From: Hygrocybe punicea
Lineage: Eukaryota > Basidiomycota > Agaricomycetes > Agaricales > Hygrophoraceae
Reading direction: 5' to 3'
Assembly (NCBI GenBank): GCA_963556145.1
Contig: OY744472.1
Location: 3,720,001 to 3,784,000 of the forward strand
Length of the DNA: 64,000 bases
Shown here: positions 23,333-33,859 of the stretch, piece after piece
Layout of the letters: every line of letters starts with the position of its first letter
How positions within the stretch are numbered: position 1 is the stretch's first letter
Position numbers and translations under genes: made by a program
The notes under the pieces: model-generated
What the model saw: the letters and a program-made list of their open reading frames with translations, nothing else
Database searches by the model: none
Told to the model about the DNA's origin: nothing

Positions 23333-24512
23333 GATGACCAAGGGATCTCTTATCATGAAAGAAATACGAGAACTGGTTGTTTACCAGACCATCCAGCTCG
23401 GATGGAACACCACTCGAGTTTCCCAAGCTCTAAACATCAACCCCCGTATGGTACAGTGTATCAAGAAACTTTACAATGAGATTGGTGCTACTGTTCTGGA
23501 CCCTTGTGATACTCTCGGGAGGCCAAAGATCATGTCGCAACCTCATATCGATGGATTCCCTTTTCTCAGCCCATTTACATGTTACTCAAATTTGTTTAGA
23601 TGATGCTTGGCCTCGTCGAACGCTGCCCAGACCTTTATTTGGACAAGATTGCTGATGAATTATACAATCAACACAGGCTCGTTGTTTCTATTCCAACTCT
23701 TTATCAGGCAATCAAGGAGGCAGGCTTGACTCATAAGAAGGTAAATCTCACCTAGCTAATCTCTCAGTTCTGCTGTTTATTACCTACATCCTCCAAAGCT
23801 TTCGAAGATTGCAGTGGAGTGTTGTGCAATCAAACGCGCTGAATACATTCTCGACATTGCTGATGAACCAAGGGAATATCTCGTATTCATTGATGAGTGC
23901 GCTATCAACCAATTGATACATACCGTGAAAATGGCTGGGCAATAAATGGGCAACGGGCCCACAAGTGGTCCCGCTTTGTCCGTGGAACTAGGTTTGTTGC
24001 AAGTTAAAAAACCTTCAATTTTCTGATGTTTTCAGCACAGGTTTTCGGTATTGCCTGCCCTGACAATTGACGGTGTGATCTACAGTAGCATTGAACTTGG
24101 TGCATTCAATGGCAATACATTCCTTGAATTCATAGATGACCTTCTTGAGGAAATGAATCCATATCCTGCTCTGCGCAGCATTCTTGTAATGGACAACTGC
24201 TCAATCCACCATGTTGACGGTGTTTCGGCGATTTGTGAAGAAAAGTATGTAGCTGCACCCTTTACCTTCCTAGTTACTAATTGTGTTGCAAGGGGCATCC
24301 GAGTTGTTTACTTACCTCCGTACTCCCCCAACTTCAATCCCATTGAGGAAATGTTTTCTTGGCTCAAAGCGTACATCCGATGCCATGGTGTGGAGTATCG
24401 TTCGTTTTTGGAAACCACAGATTTATTACATGCTCACTCATTTTTGTATAACACATTGGATCTTGTAGACAAGTCAAGTATTGAGGGCTGGTTCTCTCAT
24501 GCAGGTTATTAG
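23333..24512 (+). pseudogene. Tc1/mariner-type transposase (DDE_3 fold), one frameshift
   Basis: Cut-and-paste transposase. It starts MTKGSLIMKEIRELVVYQTI, with helix-turn-helix segment WNTTRVSQALNINPRMVQCI. Introns lie near 23550-23600, 23741-23799, 23990-24042 (CACAG then GTTTTCGG) and 24245-24291. The catalytic region has YLVFIDECAIN (first Asp), SILVMDNCSIHH (second Asp) and LPPYSPNFNPIEEMFSWLKA (final Glu), a DDE-type triad. A one-base loss near 23910-23915 shifts the frame between CAIN and TYRENGWAINGQRAHKWSRF. The C-terminus is intact through GWFSHAGY and the stop. I did not find terminal repeats. Confidence 0.85.
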
Positions 24513-25792
24513 TTTGTCCCATATGTACTTCGCAGAACTTTTTTATAAATGAGATTGTATCAATTATGTACTGTGCGCAATTGAAAATCATTGAAATATA
24601 TTGTAGTCCCCGTAATTCCTTCACCCTTGCGACTGACCCTTTATGCGCTTTACCTCCTTCTTGCAACTGTGAATGATGAATGATGTTGTACCTATTTCCA
24701 TCTTGAAAGGGTCCCTAAATGCATCCACAGGATCAGCAACATTGAGGAGATCGTCGATAAAGAGGAATCCTCATTTCTTGAACTGCGGAAAGTATTGGAG
24801 CAATTCCCGTTGGCCGGTATATTTCTCGTTAGTGAATGGCACGGGTCTGGGTAAACCCACGGTTTTTGCCGCGGGTTTAGCCACAGGGTGGGTCCGGGTC
24901 ACACTTTTGTGACCCGCAGCTGTACCTGTGACTTTTAAGTCACGCAGTTGACGTGAGCTTCAATGCGTCGCTCAACCATCACCAGCAGAGACCAGGCGTC
25001 ACCTGGTCTCTGCCCCAGGTAAGTTTCTTATTGAGTTTTCTATATTATTCTAATGAATCTTACAGGTAAAATATAACTACACGGATCAAAACGAATCAAA
25101 ACGAGGCCGGAAATGGGGGCGGAAACGAGGGCGGCAACGGAGGTGGCGGCAGGTGAACGGCAACGGCAACGGCGACAACAACGGCGGCAACGGTAACAAC
25201 CATGGCCACCACCATGGCCACCACCATTACCACGACCAACAACAACACCAATGCGATTGGGAGGTGGGCAACCGCGAACGAGCGCAATGGACAACCGCGA
25301 ACGAGCGCAATGGACAACCGCGAACGAGTGCAATGGCCGGGTGGGTGGTGCGCTCACTGCCCGGCCTCTCGGTACGTGTCCCCATCCCATCATCCATGCT
25401 AATGCCTGAATGAATAGGTTGTTACAATACCTCGTGAACACGCCGTGACGCGCCGACTGACGCGTAGACGTCGTTCACAAGGTGGGCACCAAGGACAACG
25501 GCACCAAGAAGGACAATGGGAGCGTGGGTGTAGCCCACGCTCCCTCATCCCAGGCTCCCCGCATACCAGTCCGCAATGAGCCAGAGCACCCGAAGACCAC
25601 CATCCCCTTCACCTCGCGTCCACCGGCGTTGCGTCAATTGACGCACATCCATTGTCGCGAGGTTAAATGGTAATGTGGGCAGGGCAGACCGGCGGGTTAC
25701 CCGTGGTGGGTGCGGGTCCCGGGTGACCCTAGGGTCAGAAATCAGGGACCCGTGGAAAACCCGTACCCCCAGGGCGGGTACGGGTTTTCAAC

Positions 25793-27229
25793 TAGTGTTG
25801 CCGAAGTTCGGTTCGGTCCGGTTTTTCGACTTTTTTGGAAAACCGGAACCGAAACCGTTGGTTCGGTTCAGCCAAATGCCGGACCGGAACCGGAACCGCG
25901 TCGAACGGTTTCAACGCGTTCAGTCTGCGTTCGAACGCGGTTCGAACCGTGAACCAACCTCCAAATCTCCTCGTGAAGACCAGGCACACATCAATTGATG
26001 TGGTGCTGGGTTTCATGAGGGAAGCAGGAGGTGGGATGGGAGGTGGGGTGGTTGTAGCTTCAGGCTGGGGCATCTTCGGACCCAGTACGGTGCATTGGCG
26101 GGCGGATGGAGGCGGGATGGTCGAAGGCGTGGACCGTGCCTGTCTGCGGTGGTGGGGAAAATTCGACAGCAAACGAAAAAAGACTTACCTGGCGACCGGG
26201 GTGGGTGCACCACTCTCCCGGCCAGTTCTCTCGCTTTCCGCGGCCAGTTCTCTCGCTTTCCGCGTTTTTTTTGTGCGTGGTTGTTGCCGTTGTTGGCCCT
26301 TTCCGCGTCCTTCTTCATCGTTGCCATGCCAAATTCCTCGCAAACGACGTCTGCGTGTCTGTTGACGCGTCAGCCCGGGTTTGCGAGGTGTGTGGTTAGC
26401 AAGTTGTCGACGGGTTAAAGCTAGCGTACGTACCTGGGCTGGTAGGTGGGCGCACCACCCTACCAGCCTTCAACTTCCCTGTCGTCGTCGTCGTCATCGT
26501 CGTCGTCGTCGTGTTGGTGTTGGTGTTGTAGGTGGCAGTGGTCACGATCATCCGCGTTTGAGGTGGCAGGTTGCTGCTGCCGCCGGTGTTGCTCTGCTGC
26601 TGCTGCCGGCGTTGCTGTTGCTGCTGCTGCTGCTGCTGTTGCGGTTGCTGTCGCTGGGGATCATTTGGCCATCGTCGTCGTTGTCGCTGTTGTCGTCATC
26701 GGGGTGGTGGCATTGGTGGTGTTGCCACTGCCGTTGCTGCTGCTGCCACTGCTGCCATCAATTCACTCCGACTCGCGTTGGAACGCGAGGGAGGTTGTTG
26801 GGTGAAGTCGACCGCGGGTGCCTTATTTATGTGGTCAAGGTGGGCCCTGTGGGGCTGTTCTATGTAAAAAAATGTCATTAAAATATGAAATAAAGTCATT
26901 ACTCACCGTGGTTGTTGAGTAACGTTAGTGTTGAGTCGAACTTGAAGTTGCGCGCGACTATGTTTAAGGTCACATGACCTAAGTTCACGCGACTGCATAG
27001 AAAAAATGTGAAGGATTAAGTAAATGAGTATCTACGTAGGTAACTATACATTACGGTTCGCGGTTTGAACCGCGTTTGAACACGGTTTGAACCGCATGTC
27101 AGTGCCAGAACCGCAAACTTAACCAGCGGTTCGGTTCAGCCAAATGGCTGAACCAGAACTGAACTTCCGGTTCGGTTCGCGGTTCAAACCGGGTTCGGAT
27201 CAGTTCCGAACCGAACTTCGGCATCACTA
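25793..27229. mobile_element. Non-autonomous hAT element (inner), GGTTCG subterminal type
   Basis: 1437 bp with ends TAGTGTTGCCGAAGTTCGG and CCGAACTTCGGCATCACTA. The perfect 8-bp TSD is TTTTCAAC (25785-25792; 27230-27237). Subterminal DNA is built of GGTTCGGTTC/AACCGAACC words (25805-25960; 27055-27220). The interior has ACATCAATTGATGT at 25988 and a CTG-rich low-complexity tract at about 26540-26760. Two minus-strand AGGTAAGT/AGGTACGT splice-donor-like sites lie near 26186 and 26430. It lies wholly inside the outer element, so it inserted later. Confidence 0.9.
26540..26760. repeat. CTG/CCG-rich trinucleotide tract
   Basis: Long runs of CTG and CTGCTGTTG with interruptions inside the inner hAT element. 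Frames through it are single-residue runs and are not gene evidence. A similar tract lies at 30210-30388. Confidence 0.85.
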
Positions 27230-28394
27230 TTTTCAACGGGTACGGGTACAGGTACCCCTGGAATTACCCAGGGGTTACCCGTGCCATTCACTATTTCTCG
27301 TCAAGCTTGGTCAAAATTTCTTCTATGGTGGGGTATGGTGACAGTCCATCAAAAGATATGTCCCCGACTGAAATATCGGCAGGAGGGGTGGGAACAGGAG
27401 GAACTGTGGCCGGAATTTGAGGAACAGGAGCTAAGCCGCCAGAGAGAAGATTCGCGATTTTGCTAAAGGCAAGCATGGGCGCCAAAAGATTCAGAGCTTG
27501 GATGATATCGTTGTCCACTGCTCCTGCGGTGTGTGTTGCCTTTCCCTTTCTTTCAACTGGCTGTGCTGGGACAGGATCATCCACATGGAACTGTGCGAAA
27601 GCTGCAACACATGGCGGAACAGCGAGAGTGACACCAGGAGTCTTGGCATTCTGAATCATATATTAGCGGAAATCATAAATACAATACATAATCTTACAAG
27701 GTGTTCAGCCCAAGCTTTGACATGTTGCAACGTAAGGTTGACATGAATGCCATACCTGTTGATCTTACAGCGCTTGGTTTCTCCACATACCACACACTGC
27801 TTCAAGGTGTCAAGTAGAGTGTTCATTGCCATTTTGATGTCTCCAGTATTAGAATTGTCAGTATCTTCATCTTTACCATTGAGGTCGAACAAGGGGGAGG
27901 CGGCATGCCTGCAAGACCGGTCTGTGGCTGTTGCTTTCTTCTTTTGGTTCTGGATGTGCTTGGTCAGAGAAATCTGGTACTAAAATGACGCTCAGGTGAA
28001 GTGTGATATAAAAATCGAAGGACAAATGAAACGTACATTTTTAGGGATTATGATGAAGACCTTTGTGTCCGCAGATTTCTTCGACATAAGCTCCTTGCTT
28101 TTCAACAGTGCTGAAAAGTCATTATCATCAGCAGGCGAGAAAGCAGTGCCATGAGCACCAATCTCGTAACTCAATGTGGGTTGGCGATTGACTTCCGTAC
28201 ATCCGAATGTAGCATATATTTTTGCCTTGAGATTTTCAAAAGTAATATTGCGTGAAATCGTTACCATCTTTGACCAGCAGACCCAGTCATTTTGGTTAAC
28301 CCAATCGCAGATATAGTTGCAAAAGGTAGGTACACATAGCCCAATTGCTTGCTGGGGGGTAGGTTAACCCAAAAGACAGCTCTTGCTGGGGAAA

Positions 28395-29130
28395 TGTGGG
28401 GTGGTAGGAGCATGGATTGGCTGACCGGTCTGGGTATTTCAATTGGCCATGGAACATGGATTGGCCAACCAGTCGGGTATTTTGGCTGGCCATGAAAGGT
28501 GGATTGGCCGACCGGTCTGGGTATTTCGGTTGGCCATGAAGCATGGATTGGCCAACCGGTCTGGGTATTTCTGCTGGCCATGGAACATGGGTTGGCCAAC
28601 CAGTCCAGGTATTTCGGTTGGCCATGGAGCCTGGATTGGCCAATCGGCATAAGTATTTTGGCTGGCCATGGAACATAGGTTGGCTGAAGCTTTTGGTATA
28701 TTAGCTGGCTATAGGAAATTGGTTGGCCAAAGCCAGTGGGTACACAGGCTGGCCATTATTAGGGATATATCAGCTGTTCATATAACACCAATTGACACAA
28801 GCTTGTGATATACTGGCTGGCCGTCAGACATAGGTTAGCCAATCTGGTATACTGGCTGGCCATCGGACATAGGTTAGCCAATCCTAGTTGGTATATGGGC
28901 TGATCATGGAACATGGGTTGCCTTCTTCTGTGAGTATGTTGGCTGGTCATGGGCAATGGGTTGGCCAATGTTATAGATACATCAGCTGCCCATGGGGTTG
29001 GCCTCCAGCAGGACTACATTGGCTGGTAATGGGACATGGGTTAGCTGATCCTATCAGGTCTTGGGCTAGTTGTAGACCATGGATTGGCTGGTGCCCAAGA
29101 TATATTGGTCTGTCATGATGTGGTTGGCTG
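28395..29130. repeat. Minisatellite, about 44 bp unit
   Basis: About 16 units built on GGATTGGCC.ACC then GGTCTGGGTATTTC and GGCTGGCCATGGAACAT. Units at 28410-28680 are well conserved with 44-45 bp spacing. From 28680 to 29130 they decay but keep GGTTGGCCA and GGCTGGCCAT. It lies just upstream of the minus-strand gene at 24621-28270. Repetitive frames such as ANPCSMANRNTQTG on the minus strand are translations of the repeat. Confidence 0.85.
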
Positions 29131-29955
29131 ACAATCTGACTTAGGGTTAGGGTTGAGGCCGATAAAATTCAATAAATTCATTCTAAGACAGTCACAGCTT
29201 AACACTCCAACAAGTACTGCTACTGTTAATTCACAAACACATCTGAAAGGACAAAAAGCAAGACACCCAAGCCATTCAGTCTTGATCTCAAAGGAGGAGC
29301 TCTTCTCCTTCTTGATCAAGACTGACTGGCAAAGAAAATACTACCAAAAATTTTGCAAACACATAACCAAAAATATTTCGACATAGATACTCAAATAAAC
29401 CAAACTAAGAATATTACCTGGTCTCAATGTCACTAATGAGAGGCTTAAAGATAGTAATGAGACTTACCTGGTCAAATTTCAATGATGCCACCAGGCCCGC
29501 TACAGGTAGGTTGCCCAGCAAGGAAATCAGGGGGATTCACCTGCCCTTTCATTCCTGAAGACCTGTAAAGTGACCAGCGCTCATTTCTGAGGACCGGCCA
29601 CCAACAGTTGGCATGCAGAGATGCCACAATATTCACTGAACAGAGAACCTCAAAAAAGGACTGTCAGTAATGAGGTAATACAAATTAATCACTCATCTGG
29701 ATGCAAACATAACAAAGAACATAGCACAATAATCAAGTAGTCGGTGAAGTGATGGATATGAGCAACAAAGCCTGAGGAAATCACATACCAGTTAAGACAA
29801 TGATACTCCAGAATCTCTGGTTGTTGCCCGGTACAACAACCAAGGATCCTGTAGTGTCACCAAAGGTAGTAGTGGTGGTTGCGAGATAAGAAAATTTCAA
29901 CCGCGTTTGATGGGCTTGTACTTATTTGTTCATGTGACTTAACATGTTTGTTGAT
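29131..29955. other. No supported gene
   Basis: AT-balanced DNA with short frames only. A splice-like stretch occurs near 29415-29470, but no coding pattern could be recognised on either strand. Confidence 0.4.
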
Positions 29956-30183
29956 GACATGTCACAAGTGTGATGTCACGTTGGGTCGTCCAAACATGAC
30001 ATCACACTTGTGACATGTCGCGTCTCATTCTCATTAATCATGTGACACATGAATATACACAACAATGGTAATAAAAATTATATTCCGAGGGCAGGAATCC
30101 TGCCCTCGTCTCACTATGTATAATAGGTACAAAATTAAAATCATAATGATATGACGAGGGCAGGGAATCACCCTGCCCTCGTC
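29956..30183. repeat. Three palindromes in 230 bp
   Basis: First, 29956-30019: GACATGTCACAAGTGTGATG plus TCA, an 18-base loop, then the exact complement (23-bp stem). Second, 30086-30108: CGAGGGCAGG AAT CCTGCCCTCG. Third, 30153-30183: GACGAGGGCAGGG, a short centre, then CCCTGCCCTCGTC. The second and third share CCTGCCCTCGTCTCA, so they may be ends of one or two small elements. Confidence 0.8.
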
Positions 30184-30209
30184 TCATTGCTCAGCCACCC
30201 CAACGGTCG

Positions 30210-30480
30210 GGTTCATTACCACCGCTGCTGCTGCCATTGCCGTTGCCGTTGTCATGTCCGCTGCTGCTGGTGCTGGTGCTGGTCCTGCTGTTGCCATTCC
30301 CGCCGCTGCTGCCACTGCCATTTCCATCACTGCTGCTGCTGCCGTTGCCGTTGCTGCTGCTGCTGCTGTTCGCGGTGCTGGTGCCGGTTAGTGTTGCCGT
30401 GGTCACAGCTAGTAGCCATCTTCTAGCCGTAGTCGAGCTGCTAAATTAGCCGAGCCATGACCAGCTCGGCTTGGGTACAA
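30210..30480. repeat. CTG-rich tract ending in a hAT-like terminus
   Basis: A CTG/CCG-rich tract (30210-30388) runs into TAGTGTTGCCGTGGTC at 30389. That is followed by AGCCGAGCC and AGCTCGGCT words up to about 30480. This resembles the hAT ends at 39824 (inverted) and 51558. No matching partner end with a convincing duplication was found. Confidence 0.45.
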
Positions 30481-31739
30481 TCCGGCTACTGCTACAGCTA
30501 CAGTAATTTCTGTAGCTGTTAGCTGCAGCTAGTCAGCTGCCTAGCTGGTACCATCTACTGCATACAATTCACTCATTATTACTGGACTTAAACGCTATAT
30601 CTAGGAAAGCAGGCAAAGTGCCGTATTATTTTTGACCGGAGCTTAAAATTTCAGCCAACTGAGGTTGATTGGCCCAACACTCCAACAACGATAACAACAC
30701 ATTATGAACCACGGCATCATCCATCCATCCCACCATCTCCCTGTCTCCCACCCAATCTCACAGGCCCCGCAAGGACGGCAGGAATTGGACCACCAAAGGG
30801 CGCAACACCGAACAAGACGAACATGACAATGTACCAACTTCAACGACAACCAAGGATGTGAGAAAACACAACTGGTATACCCACCCCCGTTGCCAGGTAT
30901 GTTTTTCTTCTCCCAAAAGTCACTGATTCCTTTATTCTAGATTGGTAATAACAACAGACCACCACGAGTCGTCAATTCGCAGGTATGTTTGGATCAGATT
31001 GATCCAGAATTCGTCATAACTGCTCACTACCTAATCTTTTCTTTTTCTGCCAGCAGGGAATGCTGAAATAGAATGCCACAGATCTGCCTTAGCAAGTGCA
31101 CAACTCTGGGGCACAGTTGTTCCTACTACCACACTTCGCGCTGCAGAGTGAAAACCCAGTCAAAACATCACCATATGCTAGTCCCCTTGGCACACTGTTT
31201 ACCACAACAAGGATGGCCAACACCCACCACCGCGACCATGACAGAGGGGACCCAGTGGCCCCAACCAAGCCAAGATGCTGATGAGGGAAGGTGGTGAAGG
31301 TGGCGAAGACGGCGAGGATGGTTGTGACAACTCCTACATCGAGGATGGGACCAGCGTGAGACTTTGGTCTCATGGTACGTCCCAGTCTTTGCCTAGAGAT
31401 TCAAAACTAATTAGCACCATGATAGCAATAGAGGAGGCAAGAGTAACCACCACGACCATGAAGATGTCAGCGACGCTCCCAGATGCTATCGGCACGGTAT
31501 GGATACGATTTTTTGGTGCTCACTTTTTGATTACTAAGCAGCCAGCTTTTTTGTCCGGCAGGCCCACCCCGTCCAGGACGAAGCGCCAGCCTACCTTAAG
31601 TTTCTCTTGGGAAGGCTTCTCAGGAACACCATGGTCTTGCCGTCCGACTGTTTCGTGACTTGCCTTGTATAGAATTAACGGTTCATGTTGTGATGATCAC
31701 CGAACCCACCCTCCACTTCTGCCTCTCTCCCTGCCCACC
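30481..31739. other. No recognisable gene
   Basis: Frames near 30760-31660 look as if they could be exons (for example EGGEGGEDGEDG at 31290), but they are low-complexity and I recognise no family. An intron-like GTATG...CAG pattern occurs near 30900-30940. Confidence 0.35.
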
Positions 31740-32602
31740 ATGTCCAGCCAACACGAACAACCTTCCCCCTACACTTCACACTCGGAGGGCAAACTATCGT
31801 TTGCCTTGCAATATCCCGAATCTCCCTCCACCTCCTCCTCGTCCTACTCTCCACAAAATTGGTTGCCCTCGTACGAATGGTCTCCTGAGAGCTGCTCTGG
31901 CCATGGAGCGACTCCGCCTCCCTTTTATCCAGGTGACCAACCCCCGCCGTATCACCATTTTATCGTGAACCCCGATACGAAGCAGAAACACGTTGGCTCC
32001 TCATCCTGGGTCAACATTGCACATCCCTATGCTCGTCTTTATGCAAAAAAAGAGCATCCCAAACGCCGGAAAATATGGAACCACACTCTCGAAAAATCTC
32101 TGTTTACACCGCACGAACTGTGAGTCGTCTGCACCCAACCTTCATGCATCGTATCCTCAAGTTCTTCATAGCTCATCCATGGGCGCTCCACACCGCCGCA
32201 CGATCTACATAGCCAGTCTGGAGATCGTCTGCATGCGCAAATGATTAGCATAGGTTTTTTTCCGGTTGACTTTGAAAAACTAGAGCCATTCAAGGGTTTA
32301 AACCGAAAGACAGCCAAAGTAAGCCTTGTCGTGTATCAGATTCTTGGAATAATTCACCGACACCTTTTTATGTTTCACAGAGTATGGTCGCTGGCCTCCA
32401 GCACGACCCTTCTCATATGAACCTCAAGTTGCTTGAGCTCAAGCGTTCTGCAAGTCTTTGTCCTATCTATTGCCTTTACATCGGTCGGCTGACTGCTGTT
32501 GCTAGAATGAATGTCTTCGCAAGACGCTCGCCGGACCACAACTTCTGCCGATGGATGGAATGCGGCGACATCCTCTGGATCCTTCGAAACCGACTTCTTT
32601 AA
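31740..32602 (+). pseudogene. Agaricomycete IYIASLE/KTAKSMVAGLQHD family remnant
   Basis: The first exon starts MSSQHEQPSPYTSH and is Ser/Pro-rich, then NIAHPYARLYAKKEHPKRRK and WNHTLEKSLFTPHEL to about 32119. After an intron (to about 32170) it reads SSMGAPHRRTIYIASLE, where a small deletion near 32221-32228 shifts the frame. The next part reads LHAQMISIGFFPVDFEKLEP and FKGLNRKTAK. A last exon from 32382 begins SMVAGLQHDPSHMNLKLLEL. I recognise the pattern from many Agaricomycete hypothetical proteins; its role is unknown. The sequence after LELKR does not match the family, so the tail is probably damaged too. Confidence 0.6.
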
Positions 32603-33049
32603 TTACAATTACCACTGAACGTACTCCACTACCATATGCATGGCATCCTATCCGTTAGTTTCTATTCATCCTAGTAGTATGACCTGCAAATTCAATTCAT
32701 ACCGCACCTGCAAAATGCGATAGTTCTTCCTGAAGAATACCTCCCCGAGTGTCGACTTCTGCGGATCGCTCTGCGCTTTTGCCAAGAGCTTACTTGCCTG
32801 GTCAGCCCCAAAAATGGAATGAGATAAGCATGCCGTTCACTACTCTCTATCAATTAGTTTAGATATTCCTATGCCTGTTGGCAACAGTGGGCTTGCCTGC
32901 TGGCTTGTCCCAGTATCTTTTTCATACTTTGTATATACATCAATAATAGACTACGATACATGATCAACTGAGTGGAAAGGATAAAATGGGTGGGGTACAG
33001 TTGAGACCACTGAGAAAGGTGAGGTGGCATGGCAATAGGATCTAGTGAG
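32603..33049. other. No supported gene
   Basis: Nothing recognisable. The minus-strand frames that cross this region are driven by the repeats at 33050-33770. Confidence 0.4.
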
Positions 33050-33770
33050 ACATCCCCGAGAGTAGCAGGATGTATCTGAGGGGCAGGGGGTAGCAGGACA
33101 TACCCGGGAGTAGTGGGATGTGCCCAAGGGGCAGTGGGGTAGCGGGGCATACCTGAGGGCAGTGGGGGTAGCAGGACATGCCCAGGGGGCAGCAGAGGGT
33201 AGCGGGAGAGTGATGGGACGTACCTGCGAAGTGGCGAGGTGAAGATGAGAGGGGCCTGCAGGTCGGGGCACTCTGAGGGGTCGGGGAGTGGTAGGAGGGT
33301 ACTTACTCGGGTGATTTGGCCCAGTTCCATCGTCAGAGACAATGGCCTCGTCCTCGACATCCTTACCCCAATCCAAGGCGGCAGTCCCCGTCGTCCTCGT
33401 CGTTGCTGCTGCCGTCGGCTTTTCACTTCGTCTCGCACTGTCATTGTCGTTGCTGCCGTCGATTCCTGGCCTCGTCCTTGGCATCCTTGCCCCCATCCGA
33501 GGCGGCCCATCGTCATTGTCGTTGCTGCTGCCATCGGCTTCGGACTTCGTCTTGCCCTCGTTGTCACCATCATGGTCGTTGCTGCCATCGGTTTCTGGCC
33601 TTGTCCTCGGCATCCTTGCCCCCATCCGAGGCGGCCCATCGTCATCGTCGTTGCTGCTGCCACCAGCTTCTGGCTTCGTCTCGCCCTCGTTGTCACTGTC
33701 GTTGTCATTGCTGCTGTCGGTTTCTGGCCTCGTCCTCAGCATCCTTACCCCCATCCGAGGCGGCCTGCGG
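33050..33770. repeat. G-rich repeat and 129-bp in-frame tandem repeat
   Basis: 33050-33235 repeats GGGGTAGCAGGACATACCC-like units. From 33355 to 33770 a 129-bp unit, marked by GCATCCTTGCCCCCATCCGA at 33481, 33610 and 33739, recurs three to four times. 129 is divisible by three, so the minus strand gives a repeated 43-residue acidic motif (MGARMPRTRP, then SSNDNDDGPP). No gene outside the repeat supports translation. Confidence 0.8.
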
Positions 33771-33859
33771 CAGTTCACTCTGCATTGAAGTTGGTTATGG
33801 AACAGGCATGAGTTTTTCCATCTGATATCACTAATATGTGCACTCACCATCTCTCCACT

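Larger units (their letters stand above)
24830..27293. mobile_element. Non-autonomous hAT element (outer), GGGTAC subterminal type
   Basis: 2464 bp with ends TAGTGAATGGCACGGGT and ACCCGTGCCATTCACTA. The perfect 8-bp TSD is TTTCTCGT (24822-24829; 27294-27301). Subterminal DNA is rich in GGGTAC/GGGTTT words. Just inside the left part is a hairpin, GCAGAGACCAGG with its complement (24985-25014), followed by CAGGTAAGT, a splice-donor-like site. GCGTCAATTGACGC lies at 25631. The region 25140-25260 is a Gly/Asn/His-type low-complexity frame. No transposase. It carries the inner element 25793-27229 and interrupts the minus-strand gene at 24621-28270. Confidence 0.9.
24621..28270 (-). pseudogene. Agaricomycete family gene of unknown function, split by a hAT insertion
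   Basis: Minus-strand gene. An exon at 28267 to about 28040 begins MVTISRNITFENLKAKIYAT and resembles a PB1-like beta-grasp domain. Next come YQISLTKHIQNQKKK (about 27980) and CVVCGETKRCKINRYGIHVN with LTLQHVKAWAEHL (to about 27700), a Cys-pair motif. A Pro-rich linker leads to LSPYPTIEEILTKLDEK (to 27302). The hAT element 24830-27293 interrupts at this point. Removing it with one copy of TTTCTCGT continues the frame as YTGQRELLQYFPQF, then GFLFIDDLLN, TTSFIIHSCKKEVKRIK and a stop at 24621. A premature TGA lies at 24771-24773. The family recurs in Agaricomycetes; its function is unknown. The true start is uncertain. Confidence 0.7.

Noticed and set aside
25040..25441. Minus-strand Arg/Cys-rich frame and plus-strand Gly/Asn/His frame
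   Set aside because: Low-complexity translation of GGCAACGGC and CACCATGGC repeats inside the outer hAT element.
26381..26881. Leu/Cys/Ala-run frames around 26.5 kb
   Set aside because: Translations of a CTG-rich low-complexity tract inside a hAT element.
28395..29130. CRISPR-like array
   Set aside because: Units are contiguous with no unique spacers; it is a eukaryotic minisatellite.
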